This document shows, one piece after another, positions 6,579 to 14,664 of a stretch of 36,062 nt of DNA (positions within the stretch are counted from its first letter, which is position 1; each line of letters opens with the position of its first letter). Source of the DNA: JAXHUH01 sp034211175 (GTDB lineage Bacteria; Actinomycetota; Acidimicrobiia; Acidimicrobiales; CAIXPF01); NCBI GenBank assembly GCA_034211175.1, contig JAXHUH010000100.1, forward strand, positions 1-36,062, in the 5' to 3' direction. A program made the position numbers and the translations under genes. The notes below the pieces were generated by a model. The model did no database searches. It was not told where the DNA came from and saw only the letters and a list, made by a program, of their open reading frames with translations.

Positions 6579-7629
6579 TCAGCCGAGCGACGGGAAGACC
6601 CGGCCGACCTTGCGCCAGACGTAGTCGCCATAGGTGCCCTCGAACGCGGCCGGGTCCTCGCCGTCCCACCGGTCACGGCCGGCCCCGGCGGCCGTCATCT
6701 GTGGGATCGGGCGGACCTCGGCGTCCCAGGCCGGATCGAAGAAGAACGGGAACGACAGCCGGTCGGTCCCCGCCGGGTTGCGCACCCGGTGGGGTGTCGA
6801 GCGGTACCGCCCGCCGGTCATCCGCTCGAGCATGTCGCCGAGGTTGCACACGAACGTGTCGGGGATCGGCGGCGCCTCGATCCATCCCGACGGCCCGTGG
6901 ACCTGGAGGCCGCCGCTGTCGTCCTGGGCCAGGATCGTGAGCAGCCCGTAGTCGGTGTGCTCACCGACGCCCCAGTTCGGGTCGGCCAGCCCGGTCTCCG
7001 GCGGGTAGTGGAAGATGCGGAACAGCACCAACGGATCCGCCGTCAGGTGCCGCTCGAACCAGTCGTCCCCGAGACCGAGCCCACGAGCGACACCCCGGCA
7101 CAGGGCGTGGCCGAGCGCGGTCATCGCGTCGAGGTACGCGAGCACCGTGTCCCGCAGCTCGGGCACCTCGGCCGGGAACAGGTTGGCGCCGTGGAGCGGT
7201 GTGCCCGCCCGGACCCGGGGGTCGTCGGCACCCAGCTCGGACCCGAACAAGCTGAACGTAGCTCGACCGGTGGGCCCCTGGCCCGCCGGCGAGCGAGGCT
7301 CAGCCGACGCCCTCCTTGCGGTCGGCCCGGCCCGAGGTCAGCTCGCCCTCGAACGGGAACCAGCCCCGCCATGCCCGCCCGCCCTCGGTCATGGCGATGC
7401 GGGCCTTGGCCGCTTCGGGAAGGGCGAAGAACCGGCGGGCCGCGGCGTCGAGCGAGCGCCGCAGCTCCGGGTCCACCCCGTGGCCGCTGATGTAGAAGAA
7501 CCCGACGTCGCGACAGGCCTGGTCGATCGCCGAAGCAGTCGCATCGAGGCCAGAGTCATCGAGCTCGGTGCCGTCGACCCCGGCGGCCGACACGAGTGGT
7601 GCGACGTCGATGACCGGAAGGTGGTCCAC
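6579..7629 (-). pseudogene. Isopenicillin-N-synthase-like 2OG/Fe(II) dioxygenase, interrupted
   Basis: Two pieces in different frames make one protein of the IPNS-like non-heme iron oxygenase family. The N-terminal piece (7629-7303) has VDHLPVIDVAPLVSAAG and DVGFFYISGHGVDPELRRSL, then breaks after DRKEG. The C-terminal piece (7250-6579) resumes with FGSELGADDPRVRAG and carries the catalytic core: HTD iron ligands in GVGEHTDYGLLTIL, the distal His in RSTPHRVRNP, and the RLSF 2OG-binding pair. About 55-58 extra bases between them (a hairpin at 7251-7304) add a TGA and shift the frame. Removing 55 bases leaves 996 nt, a whole number of codons giving 331 residues, which is the normal family length. 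The start GTG is 7629, 17 bp after the HAD gene in the same direction. Inactivation is likely. Confidence 0.8.
7251..7304. repeat. 54-nt imperfect palindrome inserted in the dioxygenase gene
   Basis: Outer arms are GCTGA (7251-7255) and TCAGC (7300-7304). An inner stem of about 15 pairs joins GCTCGACCGGTGGGCC (7261-7276) and GGCCCGCCGGCGAGC (7280-7294), with one bulged A, one G-U pair and a CCT loop. It sits exactly where coding homology is interrupted, so it looks like a mobile REP/MITE-like palindrome. I found no second copy in the window. Confidence 0.6.
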
Positions 7630-7646
7630 GGCCCCAGTCCAGCAGG

Positions 7647-8486
7647 TCAGTTCAGCAGCGGCAGGATCTCGCGCCAGCCGCCGTCGGCCGCGCTCGGGAT
7701 GACGTGGTCGGCGAGCTCGAGGGCGAGCTCGTGGGCGACCTCGGGCACGACCGCGACCGCGGCGTTGGTGAGCAGCTCGATGTCGTTCGGCCCGTCGGCC
7801 ACGGCGAGGACCCGGGTCGGGTCGAGGTCGTGGGCCCGGCAGAACGCCAGGACCCCGTCCCACTTCGATTGGCCGGCCGGTGCGGCGGTGAGGGCGACGG
7901 CGCCGGGGACGTCGATCGACCGGTCGACGTGGACCTCGACGATCGGTCGCAGCGCGTTGGCCGCGTCGTTGGCCGTCGTCGCCGCCATGCCGAGGACCGA
8001 GAAGCCGAGGACCGGGTGCTGCGCGGCGATGGCGCGCAGCTCGTCGGACCCGTCGTCGCCCGGTCCCCGCACGACGCCGGCGGTCTCGCTGAGCCCGCGG
8101 ACGTGGGTCGCATGGGTCGAGGTGTCGTGGCCGAAGTAGACGTCGTGGTCGGCGCCGTCGACGTAGACGACCGGGCTGAGCCCGACCCCGACGAACGCGT
8201 CGTAGGCGGCCAACGCCTGCTCGGCAGGGTAGGGCGCGAGGTGGAACCGCTCGCCGGTCCCGAGGTGGAGCCCGAGTGCCCCGTTCAGGACCACGGCCGG
8301 CGGCGTCAGCCCGACCCGGGCCAACGGACGTCGGGTCGACGCCAACCGCCGCCCGGTCGCCACGAGCAACGGCACACCCCGTCCGGTCACCTCGCCGGCC
8401 GCGGCGACGACCTCCGGCGGGATCTGGTCGTCCGAGTGCCAGAACGTCCCGTCCAGATCCGTCACCACCAGGCTGACCGACGTCAT
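7647..8486 (-). CDS. HAD-superfamily hydrolase, Cof-type (IIB) phosphatase
   Basis: A 279-residue HAD phosphatase. The catalytic motif DLDGTFW (Asp10, Asp12) is at the N-terminus, motif II is ATGRR, and motifs III/IV are QSKWDGVLAF and VADGPNDIELL near residues 225-255. A large C2 cap domain (about 80-200) lies between, as in Cof/YbjI-like sugar-phosphate or nucleotide phosphatases. It is cytosolic with a Mg2+-dependent mechanism; the substrate is not identifiable. ATG 8486 places the catalytic Asp at residue 10, as usual; an upstream in-frame ATG at 8519 only adds a non-conserved extension. The interrupted dioxygenase gene follows after 17 bp. Confidence 0.85.
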   Translation of the reverse strand: MTSVSLVVTDLDGTFWHSDDQIPPEVVAAAGEVTGRGVPLLVATGRRLASTRRPLARVGLTPPAVVLNGALGLHLGTGERFHLAPYPAEQALAAYDAFVGVGLSPVVYVDGADHDVYFGHDTSTHATHVRGLSETAGVVRGPGDDGSDELRAIAAQHPVLGFSVLGMAATTANDAANALRPIVEVHVDRSIDVPGAVALTAAPAGQSKWDGVLAFCRAHDLDPTRVLAVADGPNDIELLTNAAVAVVPEVAHELALELADHVIPSAADGGWREILPLLN

Positions 8487-8577
8487 CACCCCAGTCTCCC
8501 ACCCCGCCGAACTGGGCATCGGATCTGAACGCCTCGTGGCAGATGTGAGGCCCAGAACGGTGTGGCGGTGTGGTGGG

Positions 8578-10161
8578 CTACCTCGTGGTGGCGGCCTGGC
8601 GGTCCCAGGTGTGCTCGTTCACACCGGACTCGCGGAGGGCGGCCTTGCGGACCTTCTCCGTCGGGGTCTTGGGGAGGGCGTCGACGACCTCGATGTAGCG
8701 GGGGATCATGAACCGGGGCATCCGCGGCCGCAGGTACTCGACCAGCTCGGCCGGGTCGAGGGTCATGCCGTCCCGGCAGACGATCACGATCTTCACCTCG
8801 TCCTCGCCGAACTCCGACGGCACCGCGATCGCCGCCGATTCGGAGACGGCCGGGTGGGTGTTGACCTCCGACTCGACCTCGAACGACGAGATGTTCTCGC
8901 CCCGCCGGCGGATGGCGTCCTTGCGGCGGTCGACGAAGTAGAAGTTGCCGTCCTCGTCGTAGGTGAACCCGTCGCCGGTGTGGAGCCACTGGTTGCGCCA
9001 CGCCTCGACGGTCTTCTCCGGCATCGCCCAGTAGCCCGCCATGAGCGTCCACGGCTCGTCGGAGCGCACGACCAGCTCACCGAGCACCCCGGGCGCCACG
9101 GGCCGGTCGTGCTCGTCGACCACCCGCACGTGGTAGCCGTCGCGCACCCGTCCGCAGCTGCGGCTGTTCACCAGCTCGTAGCCGTCGGAGACGATCGGAC
9201 AGCTGATCTCGCTCATGTTGAACACGGTGGACACCTGCACCCCGAAGCGCTCGCGGAAGGCGTCGATGTCGGCGACGAGCGGCACCATCAGCACGTTCTG
9301 CAACGGGGTGTCGGCGTCGCCGGGCTGGGGTGGCTGGCTCTGCACGAACTGGGCCATCGACTCCAGGAGCAGCGTCGACGTGCAGCCGTGGCTGATGATG
9401 TCCTTCCAGAAGGCGCCGGTGTCGAACTGCTCGCGCAGCACGACGGTGCCGCCGACCATGGCCTCGAAGTAGATCGGGCCCTTGCCGCTGACGTGGAACA
9501 GCGGGAACGGCGAGTAGTAGACGTCGTGCTCGTCGGCCTCGGGCAGCATCAACGAGGCGCCCGCGTGGACCTGGGCCCACGGCTGGAGCACCCCCTTCGA
9601 CGGGCCGGTCGTGCCCGACGTGTAGATGATGCACGCGATGTCCCACGGCTCCGGGCCGGCCAGGTCGCTCGCCGGCGCCGAGCGGGCGAACAGCTCCTCG
9701 GCCGTCATCACCTCGTCGGCCACCGCCGAGAGGTCGCCGAGCGGACCGTCGGCTTCGAGCACGACGAGCTTGCGGATGCGCCCGGCGATGTCGTCGGCGA
9801 CCTCGACGAGACGGTCGAGGTAGCGGGCCGCGCAGACCATGACCTCGGCCTGCGAGTTCTCGATGAGGTACGAGAGCATCCGCCCCCGGTAGGCGGTGTT
9901 GACCGGCACCTCGATCGCCCTGAGCCAGGCGATGCCGATCCACGACTCGATCGGTGTGAAGCACGTCGGCTGCATGGACAGCACCGTGTCGCCCGGCTCG
10001 ATGCCGAGCTCGGCGAGTGCGCCCGCCCATCGCAGAGCGTTGTCGTGGAGCTGGGACCACGTCCGCGTGCCGCCAGCGACGTCGATCAGGAACGTGCGGT
10101 CGGGCTGCTCCGCGGCGCGGCGGGCGATGAGGTGCGGCAGCACCAGGTCACGGTCGATCAC
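8578..10161 (-). CDS. AMP-binding acyl-CoA synthetase (CaiC-like)
   Basis: A 527-residue ANL-superfamily ligase. It carries the P-loop YTSGTTGPSKG (residues 180-190), the A5 region NMSEISCPIV, the A7/A8 stretch LHTGDGFTYDEDGNFYFVDR followed by RKDAIRRRGENIS, and the A10 lysine motif PKTPTEKVRK. It should activate a carboxylic acid as acyl-AMP and transfer it to CoA; the closest style is crotonobetaine/carnitine or medium-chain acyl-CoA ligases, but the substrate is unknown. Start GTG 10161 is preceded by GGGGGA. Only 57 bp lie downstream before the HAD gene, which is read the same way; they contain a weak GCCTC/GAGGC inverted repeat. Confidence 0.9.
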   Translation of the reverse strand: MIDRDLVLPHLIARRAAEQPDRTFLIDVAGGTRTWSQLHDNALRWAGALAELGIEPGDTVLSMQPTCFTPIESWIGIAWLRAIEVPVNTAYRGRMLSYLIENSQAEVMVCAARYLDRLVEVADDIAGRIRKLVVLEADGPLGDLSAVADEVMTAEELFARSAPASDLAGPEPWDIACIIYTSGTTGPSKGVLQPWAQVHAGASLMLPEADEHDVYYSPFPLFHVSGKGPIYFEAMVGGTVVLREQFDTGAFWKDIISHGCTSTLLLESMAQFVQSQPPQPGDADTPLQNVLMVPLVADIDAFRERFGVQVSTVFNMSEISCPIVSDGYELVNSRSCGRVRDGYHVRVVDEHDRPVAPGVLGELVVRSDEPWTLMAGYWAMPEKTVEAWRNQWLHTGDGFTYDEDGNFYFVDRRKDAIRRRGENISSFEVESEVNTHPAVSESAAIAVPSEFGEDEVKIVIVCRDGMTLDPAELVEYLRPRMPRFMIPRYIEVVDALPKTPTEKVRKAALRESGVNEHTWDRQAATTR

Positions 10162-10303
10162 GGTTCCCCCCGGAGGTGACGGCGACCCGGCCCCACGCTC
10201 GGGTCGCGTCCCGCGTTGCTATCGCCTCGTGGTGGCCGCCCGCACATCGACACCGTGTCAGCCGATGGTTCGGGCGGAACGGGGCGGCCGCCCACCCGCG
10301 TTC

Positions 10304-10319
10304 GGTCGGGGCCCCGACC
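10304..10319 (-). terminator. Perfect 16-bp palindrome after the bc operon
   Basis: GGTCGGGG (10304-10311) is followed directly by its reverse complement CCCCGACC (10312-10319). It begins 16 nt past the last stop codon (10335) of the minus-strand cytochrome operon, the expected place for a terminator. The rest of 10162-10334 holds nothing else I can support. Confidence 0.55.
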
Positions 10320-10334
10320 CGACCGCACGCCGGA

Positions 10335-10874
10335 TCAGCTGGTGGTGTCCTCCGCCGCGTCGTCGGGCTCTGCGCCCGCGTCCTCCGCCTCGGCGCTGTC
10401 GGTCGCGGCCTCGCCGTCACCGTCCATCATGTCCCGCCAACCGGGCAGGTCGGGGGCGTCGGGCTCCCAGGAGCGGATGTAGGCGACGATGGCGTCGATC
10501 TGGGCCGTGGTCAGCGACCCGCCGTGGTCGAGGGAGAACGCGCTCATCAGCGTGCCGGGGATCCCGACCGAGATCAGCGAGTCGATCTGCTCGTCGGTCG
10601 CCGACTGGAGGAACTGCTCCGAGTTGAGCGCCGGGGCGACGCCGCCCTCGCCGGTGATGCCGTGGCACGACGAGCAGTTGTTCTGCCACGTCGCCGCGCC
10701 CTCCTCGGCGAGGAACTCGGCCTGCTCCTCGCGGGCGTCCTCCCGCCACGACGGCTCGAACCACCGGTACAGCGGGAACGCGGCGGCCATGGTCGCCATC
10801 AGGACGACGCCGGCCAGCATGTACCGGTTGGTCGACCGTTCGAGCCGGTCGTCGCTCGGGTGCTCGTAGGACAT
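10335..10874 (-). CDS. Membrane-anchored cytochrome c of the bc complex
   Basis: A 179-residue protein with one N-terminal membrane segment (residues 19-36, MLAGVVLMATMAAAFPLY), a charged linker (WREDAREEQAEFLAEEG) and a single class I cytochrome c domain. The heme-binding CSSCH is at 67-71 and the likely axial Met110 in GTLMSAF. The C-terminal tail (140-179) is acidic and low complexity. As last gene of the operon it probably takes the place of cytochrome c1/f, receiving electrons from the Rieske protein on the outer face of the membrane. Its start shares one base with the Rieske stop codon. Confidence 0.88.
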   Translation of the reverse strand: MSYEHPSDDRLERSTNRYMLAGVVLMATMAAAFPLYRWFEPSWREDAREEQAEFLAEEGAATWQNNCSSCHGITGEGGVAPALNSEQFLQSATDEQIDSLISVGIPGTLMSAFSLDHGGSLTTAQIDAIVAYIRSWEPDAPDLPGWRDMMDGDGEAATDSAEAEDAGAEPDDAAEDTTS

Positions 10875-11422
10875 CAGTGGGTCCCGGTCTCGCAGCTCGG
10901 ACCGGTCGCCGGTTCGTCGATCGTCTCGGTTCCCGGGGGCGGGCCCTCCTCGAGATCACCGGTGTTGATGTACAGGAGCCCGTCCTCGCCCTCCTCGACC
11001 GGGTAGCGGTCCATGCCGCGGGGCGCGGGCCCGGCCCGGTAGTCGCCGGCGCGGTTGAACACCGAGCCGTGGCACGGGCACTCGAACTGGCCGGACGTGT
11101 CGCAGAACGGCACGCCGCACCCGAGGTGGGTGCACTTGCGGGACAGTGCGACGACCTCGTCGTTGACCCGAACCAGGTAGGCGCGCGCCGCGGGCACCTC
11201 GAGGACGCCGGTCTCGGGCACCGCGTCGGGGGGCACGGCCCGGACCAGGCCGCCGAAGCCCTCGGCGGGCGGCGGGCGGAGCAGGTCCCACGTGGTCCAC
11301 AGACCGGCGCCGCCGATCACGACCGCGCCGGCCTGCCAGGCCCGGGTCAGGAACTTGCGGCGATCGACCTCGGGGTCGGTGCCGGTCTCCGGTGCGTCCG
11401 ACTCGGGGGTCGTGTCAGTCAC
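10874..11422 (-). CDS. qcrA: Rieske [2Fe-2S] protein of the cytochrome bc complex
   Basis: A 182-residue Rieske protein. The cluster ligands are in CTHLGC (Cys97, His99) and CPCHG (Cys115, His118), with Cys102 and Cys117 as the usual disulfide pair. An N-terminal DRRKFLTRAWQAG sequence before a hydrophobic segment (about 31-48) resembles a twin-arginine export anchor, as expected for a Rieske protein folded in the cytoplasm. It takes electrons from quinol at the Qo site and passes them to cytochrome c. The gene overlaps its neighbours on both sides (4 nt with subunit IV, 1 nt with cytochrome c). The symbol follows actinobacterial usage; petC would be equivalent. Confidence 0.92.
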   Translation of the reverse strand: MTDTTPESDAPETGTDPEVDRRKFLTRAWQAGAVVIGGAGLWTTWDLLRPPPAEGFGGLVRAVPPDAVPETGVLEVPAARAYLVRVNDEVVALSRKCTHLGCGVPFCDTSGQFECPCHGSVFNRAGDYRAGPAPRGMDRYPVEEGEDGLLYINTGDLEEGPPPGTETIDEPATGPSCETGTH

Positions 11423-12054
11423 AGCTCACCGTGCCATTCCTCCCACGGCCACACCCATCCCCAGTTGGGGCCGCGGAACATGAATCCGATCAACGTCAGG
11501 ACGATCCAGATCACGACGAAGGTCGTGAACGTGGCCACGGCGACCTTGCGGTGGCGGGGCCGGATGAGGTTGCTGCTGTCGATGTAGGGCAGCGCGAACA
11601 GCCCGATGATGATGGCGCCGGGCACGAGCACGCCGGCCACCAGCGGGTGGAAGTGGGCGAGCAGCTCCTGCAGCGCCGCGAAGTACCAGGGCGCCTTCTC
11701 CGGGTTCGGCGTGACCTGGGGGTTGGCGATCGACCGCAGCGGCGCGTCCACGAACACCGCGATCAGGAGCACGAGCAGCAGCGTCGCCAGCGCGGCCACC
11801 GCGTGGCGCACGAGCAGGTGCGGCCACACCATCACGGTGTCGTCGCGCTCGGGCTCCTTGCGCTCGCCGGCCACCGGCTTGCCGGGGACGACTCCGAGCA
11901 CCCGGCGGTTGCCGATCACGGCCGGGTCCGGGTCGGTGTTCGGCCCGCGGCCCAGGCGCACCGGGGTGGCGACCGGTGTCGCGCTCGTCGTCGGGGAGCC
12001 GTCGGCGGCCGAGGCGCTCGGGGCGGAGCCCGAGGCTGGTTCGTCAGAGCTCAT
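11419..12054 (-). CDS. Cytochrome b C-terminal subunit (subunit IV-like)
   Basis: A 211-residue membrane protein equivalent to the C-terminal half of cytochrome b (subunit IV of b6f). After a long Pro/Ser/Ala-rich cytoplasmic N-terminus (1-80), three membrane segments follow (about 84-102, 136-155, 172-193). The Qo-site signature, normally PEWYF, appears as PEKAPWYFAALQELL just before the second segment, consistent with a quinol-oxidation site. The split b6/IV arrangement contrasts with the fused QcrB of most actinobacteria. The gene overlaps the cytochrome b6 gene by 11 nt and the Rieske gene by 4 nt, indicating tight coupling. Confidence 0.9.
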   Translation of the reverse strand: MSSDEPASGSAPSASAADGSPTTSATPVATPVRLGRGPNTDPDPAVIGNRRVLGVVPGKPVAGERKEPERDDTVMVWPHLLVRHAVAALATLLLVLLIAVFVDAPLRSIANPQVTPNPEKAPWYFAALQELLAHFHPLVAGVLVPGAIIIGLFALPYIDSSNLIRPRHRKVAVATFTTFVVIWIVLTLIGFMFRGPNWGWVWPWEEWHGEL

Positions 12055-12853
12055 CGGCGTCCTCGGCCTCCATGTCGAACATCTGGTCCTTGCGCCAGCG
12101 CCAGATGTGGAACGTCAGCGTCATCACCAGCAGCAGCGGCAGCACCGCCACGTGGAGCACGTAGAACCGCAGCAGCGTCGACGAGTCGACGGTCTCGCCG
12201 CCGAGCAGCACGCTGCGCACCTGGTCACCGATCAGCGGCACGTAGGCGGCCATCTCGGTGCCGACCGTGACGGCCCAGTAGGCGAGCTGGTCCCACGGCA
12301 GCAGGTAGCCGGTGAACGACATCAGCAGCGTCAGCACCAGCAGGATCACGCCGATCGCCCAGTTGAACTGGCGGGGCGGCTTGTAGGCGCCGCGGTAGAA
12401 CACCCGGCCCATGTGCATGGCCACCGCCAGCACCATGAGGTGGGCCGACCAGCGGTGCACGTTGCGGATGTACTGGCCGAACGGGACCTCGGTCTGGATC
12501 TGCTGGATGTTCGTGTACGCGTTCGCCGGCGACGGCACGTAGAAGAACATGAGGTAGATGCCCGAGGCGACGAGGCTGCCGAGCAGCACCGTCGAGATCA
12601 CGCCCAGGTACCAGGAGAAGCGGAAGTTGATCTCGTTGCGCCGCACCTTCACCGGGTACAGGTGGAGCAGGAAGCTCGACCAGTGGGCGGCGGCCCGGTC
12701 CCGCGGGGTGACCTTGCGTGGCGAGCGGAAGATCGACCGGCCGATCGGGGTCTGACGGGCCCGCTCCACGAGCCCCTCGTCGGCGCGGCCGTTGCCGAGG
12801 CCGTTCGCCGAGGGTGGCGCATCGGTGCGCTGATCGTTCTCGGTGACGCTCAT
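12044..12853 (-). CDS. Cytochrome b6-like N-terminal cytochrome b subunit
   Basis: A 269-residue di-heme cytochrome b. Heme ligands are visible as two His pairs: His133/His147 in VHRWSAHLMVLAVAMHMGR and His234/His249 in LHVAVLPLLLVMTLTFH. The second pair has 14 intervening residues, the b6f/b6-type spacing rather than the 13 of mitochondrial-type cytochrome b. Four membrane segments lie at about 83-105, 135-152, 164-184 and 228-250. SFTGYLLPWDQLAYWAV is the conserved segment after helix C. The ATG at 12853 overlaps the upstream gene's stop codon (ATGA), which fixes the start; the open frame upstream is non-coding. It works with subunit IV and the Rieske protein. Confidence 0.93.
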   Translation of the reverse strand: MSVTENDQRTDAPPSANGLGNGRADEGLVERARQTPIGRSIFRSPRKVTPRDRAAAHWSSFLLHLYPVKVRRNEINFRFSWYLGVISTVLLGSLVASGIYLMFFYVPSPANAYTNIQQIQTEVPFGQYIRNVHRWSAHLMVLAVAMHMGRVFYRGAYKPPRQFNWAIGVILLVLTLLMSFTGYLLPWDQLAYWAVTVGTEMAAYVPLIGDQVRSVLLGGETVDSSTLLRFYVLHVAVLPLLLVMTLTFHIWRWRKDQMFDMEAEDADEL

Positions 12854-14664
12854 CCCGGAACACCGACTCCTTTCCACATGCCCATCGAGAGGGCGTCGGG
12901 TGGGCACCGCTCGATGCAGAGGGCGCAGCGGATGCAGCGCTCCTCGTCGAGCAACAGCGCCGTGCCGCCCGGCGGTGCCGCCGGGTCGATCTCCTCCGAC
13001 GGCGCGAACGAGATGACGTCGACCGGGCAGACGTCGGCGCACAACCCGCACAGGACGCACTTGTCGACGTCGAGGAGGATGTTGGCGAAGCACCGCAGGC
13101 ACCGGTTGGCCTCGCACCGGGCCTGCTCCTCGGTGAAGCCGAGCTCGACCTCCGACAGCCCGATGCGACGCCCCGTGTCGAGGGTCGGCACCGAGACCCG
13201 GTCGTAGCGGTCGTAGTCGTCGTCGAGGCGGTGGAACTGGCGCAGCGAGACCAGCGTCCCCTGCTCGGCCGCCTCGGCGTCGCCGCCGAAGTGGCGGTGG
13301 ATGTCGGCGGCGGAGCGGCGGCCGTCGGCGATGGCGTCGATCAGGGTGCGCGGGCCCTTGGCGGCGTCGCCGCCGGCCCACACGCCCTCGAGCGAGGTGG
13401 CGCCGGTCGTGTCGTCGATCCGGATCGTGCGCCGCGGGCTCACCTCGGGGCCCTGCTCGCCGAGCGCCTCGAGGTCGATGGCCTGGCCGATGGCCAGGAT
13501 CACGGTGTCGGCGTCGAAGACCCGCCGGTCGTCCTCGTCGAAGACCGGCGAGAACCGCCCGTCCTCGCCGAACACCGACACGACCCCGATCGTCTCCAGG
13601 CCGGTGACCTTGCCGTTCTCGGCCACGATGCGGGCCGGGCCCCGGCGGGGGACGAAGGAGATGCCCTCGTGCTCCGCCTCCTCGATCTCGAAGTCGTGGG
13701 CCGGCATCTCCTTGCGGGACTCGAGCGACACGACCGTGACCTGGCGGGCACCCGCCCGGGTCGCGGTGCGGGCCACGTCGATCGCCTCGGTCATCGCCGA
13801 GCGCTGGTCCGCGGCGACCTCGTCGTCGGGCGCGTCGGCGGTTGCGGCGGCCGGGTCGGCGGCGCCCCGGGCGTACTCGGACGCCCGCAGGGCGGTGCGG
13901 GCCGCGTCCATGGCCACGTCGCCGCCGCCGATGACCACGACCCGCTCACCGACGTCGACCGAGAACCCGCGGTTCATGTTGATGAGGAACTCGATCGCCT
14001 TGAAGACGCCGTCGCTCTCGTAGCCCTCGATGTCGAGGCCCCGACCGAGCGTGGCGCCGATGCCGAGGAACACGGCGTCGTGCTGTGCCCGCAGCTCCTC
14101 GAAGCTGAGGTCGGTGCCGAGGCGGGTGTCGTAGCGGACCTCGACGCCGAGGGCGAGGATCGAGTCGACGTCGGCGGCGAGCACGTCGCGGTCGAGGCGG
14201 TACTCGGGGATGCCGAGCCACATCGCCCCGCCGAGGCGGTCGGTGGCCTCGTACACGGTGACCTGGTAACCGAGGCGGCGCAGGTCGTGGGCGCAGGCCA
14301 TCCCCGCGGGACCGCCGCCGACGATGCCGACGCTCTCGGGCCGCTCGACCTCGGGCGGCGAGACGACCCGGTTCCACGCCTCGGAGTCGCCCTGCTCGGG
14401 GCCGAACTGCTCGGTGACGAACCGCTTGAGCGCCCGGATGGCGATCGGCCGGTCGATCTTGCCCCGCCGGCACGCGTCCTCGCACGGCGCCGCGCACACC
14501 CGGCCGCACACCGAGGCGAACGGGTTGGGCAGGCGGGCGGTCAGGTAGGCGAGCTCGTCGTCACCGTCGGCGATGGCGGCCACGTACATGCCGGCGTTGG
14601 TGTGGACCGGGCACGCGGCGAGGCACGGGATGTTCTCGTCGTAGAAGCTCAGCTCGGCGACCAT
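12850..14664 (-). CDS. GltD-like FAD/NAD(P) oxidoreductase fused to 2[4Fe-4S] ferredoxin
   Basis: A 604-residue protein. The N-terminal region has the glutamate-synthase-small-subunit Fe-S pattern (Cys14/18, then Cys53, 57, 61, 65). An FAD-binding VGIVGGGPAGMACA lies at 112-125, an NAD(P)-binding VVVIGGGDVAMDAAR at 242-256, and the closing GVWAGGDAAKGPRTLIDAI at 427-445. The C-terminus adds Cys517/522/525 and two ferredoxin motifs, CVLCGLCADVC (536-546) and CIRCALCIERC (577-587). No glutaminase or synthase subunit is nearby. Its start shares a base with the cytochrome c stop and its stop overlaps the cytochrome b6 start, so it is made together with the bc complex. It may feed NAD(P)H or ferredoxin electrons to that complex; this is inference. 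Confidence 0.88.
   Translation of the reverse strand: MVAELSFYDENIPCLAACPVHTNAGMYVAAIADGDDELAYLTARLPNPFASVCGRVCAAPCEDACRRGKIDRPIAIRALKRFVTEQFGPEQGDSEAWNRVVSPPEVERPESVGIVGGGPAGMACAHDLRRLGYQVTVYEATDRLGGAMWLGIPEYRLDRDVLAADVDSILALGVEVRYDTRLGTDLSFEELRAQHDAVFLGIGATLGRGLDIEGYESDGVFKAIEFLINMNRGFSVDVGERVVVIGGGDVAMDAARTALRASEYARGAADPAAATADAPDDEVAADQRSAMTEAIDVARTATRAGARQVTVVSLESRKEMPAHDFEIEEAEHEGISFVPRRGPARIVAENGKVTGLETIGVVSVFGEDGRFSPVFDEDDRRVFDADTVILAIGQAIDLEALGEQGPEVSPRRTIRIDDTTGATSLEGVWAGGDAAKGPRTLIDAIADGRRSAADIHRHFGGDAEAAEQGTLVSLRQFHRLDDDYDRYDRVSVPTLDTGRRIGLSEVELGFTEEQARCEANRCLRCFANILLDVDKCVLCGLCADVCPVDVISFAPSEEIDPAAPPGGTALLLDEERCIRCALCIERCPPDALSMGMWKGVGVPG

Noticed and set aside
7300..7302. TGA in the dioxygenase gene as a second Sec codon
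   Set aside because: It lies inside inserted, non-homologous sequence and the downstream homology resumes in a different frame, unlike the selenoprotein case.
8536..10179. 547-residue plus-strand open frame opposite the acyl-CoA ligase
   Set aside because: Antisense shadow; the minus strand has all ANL-family motifs.
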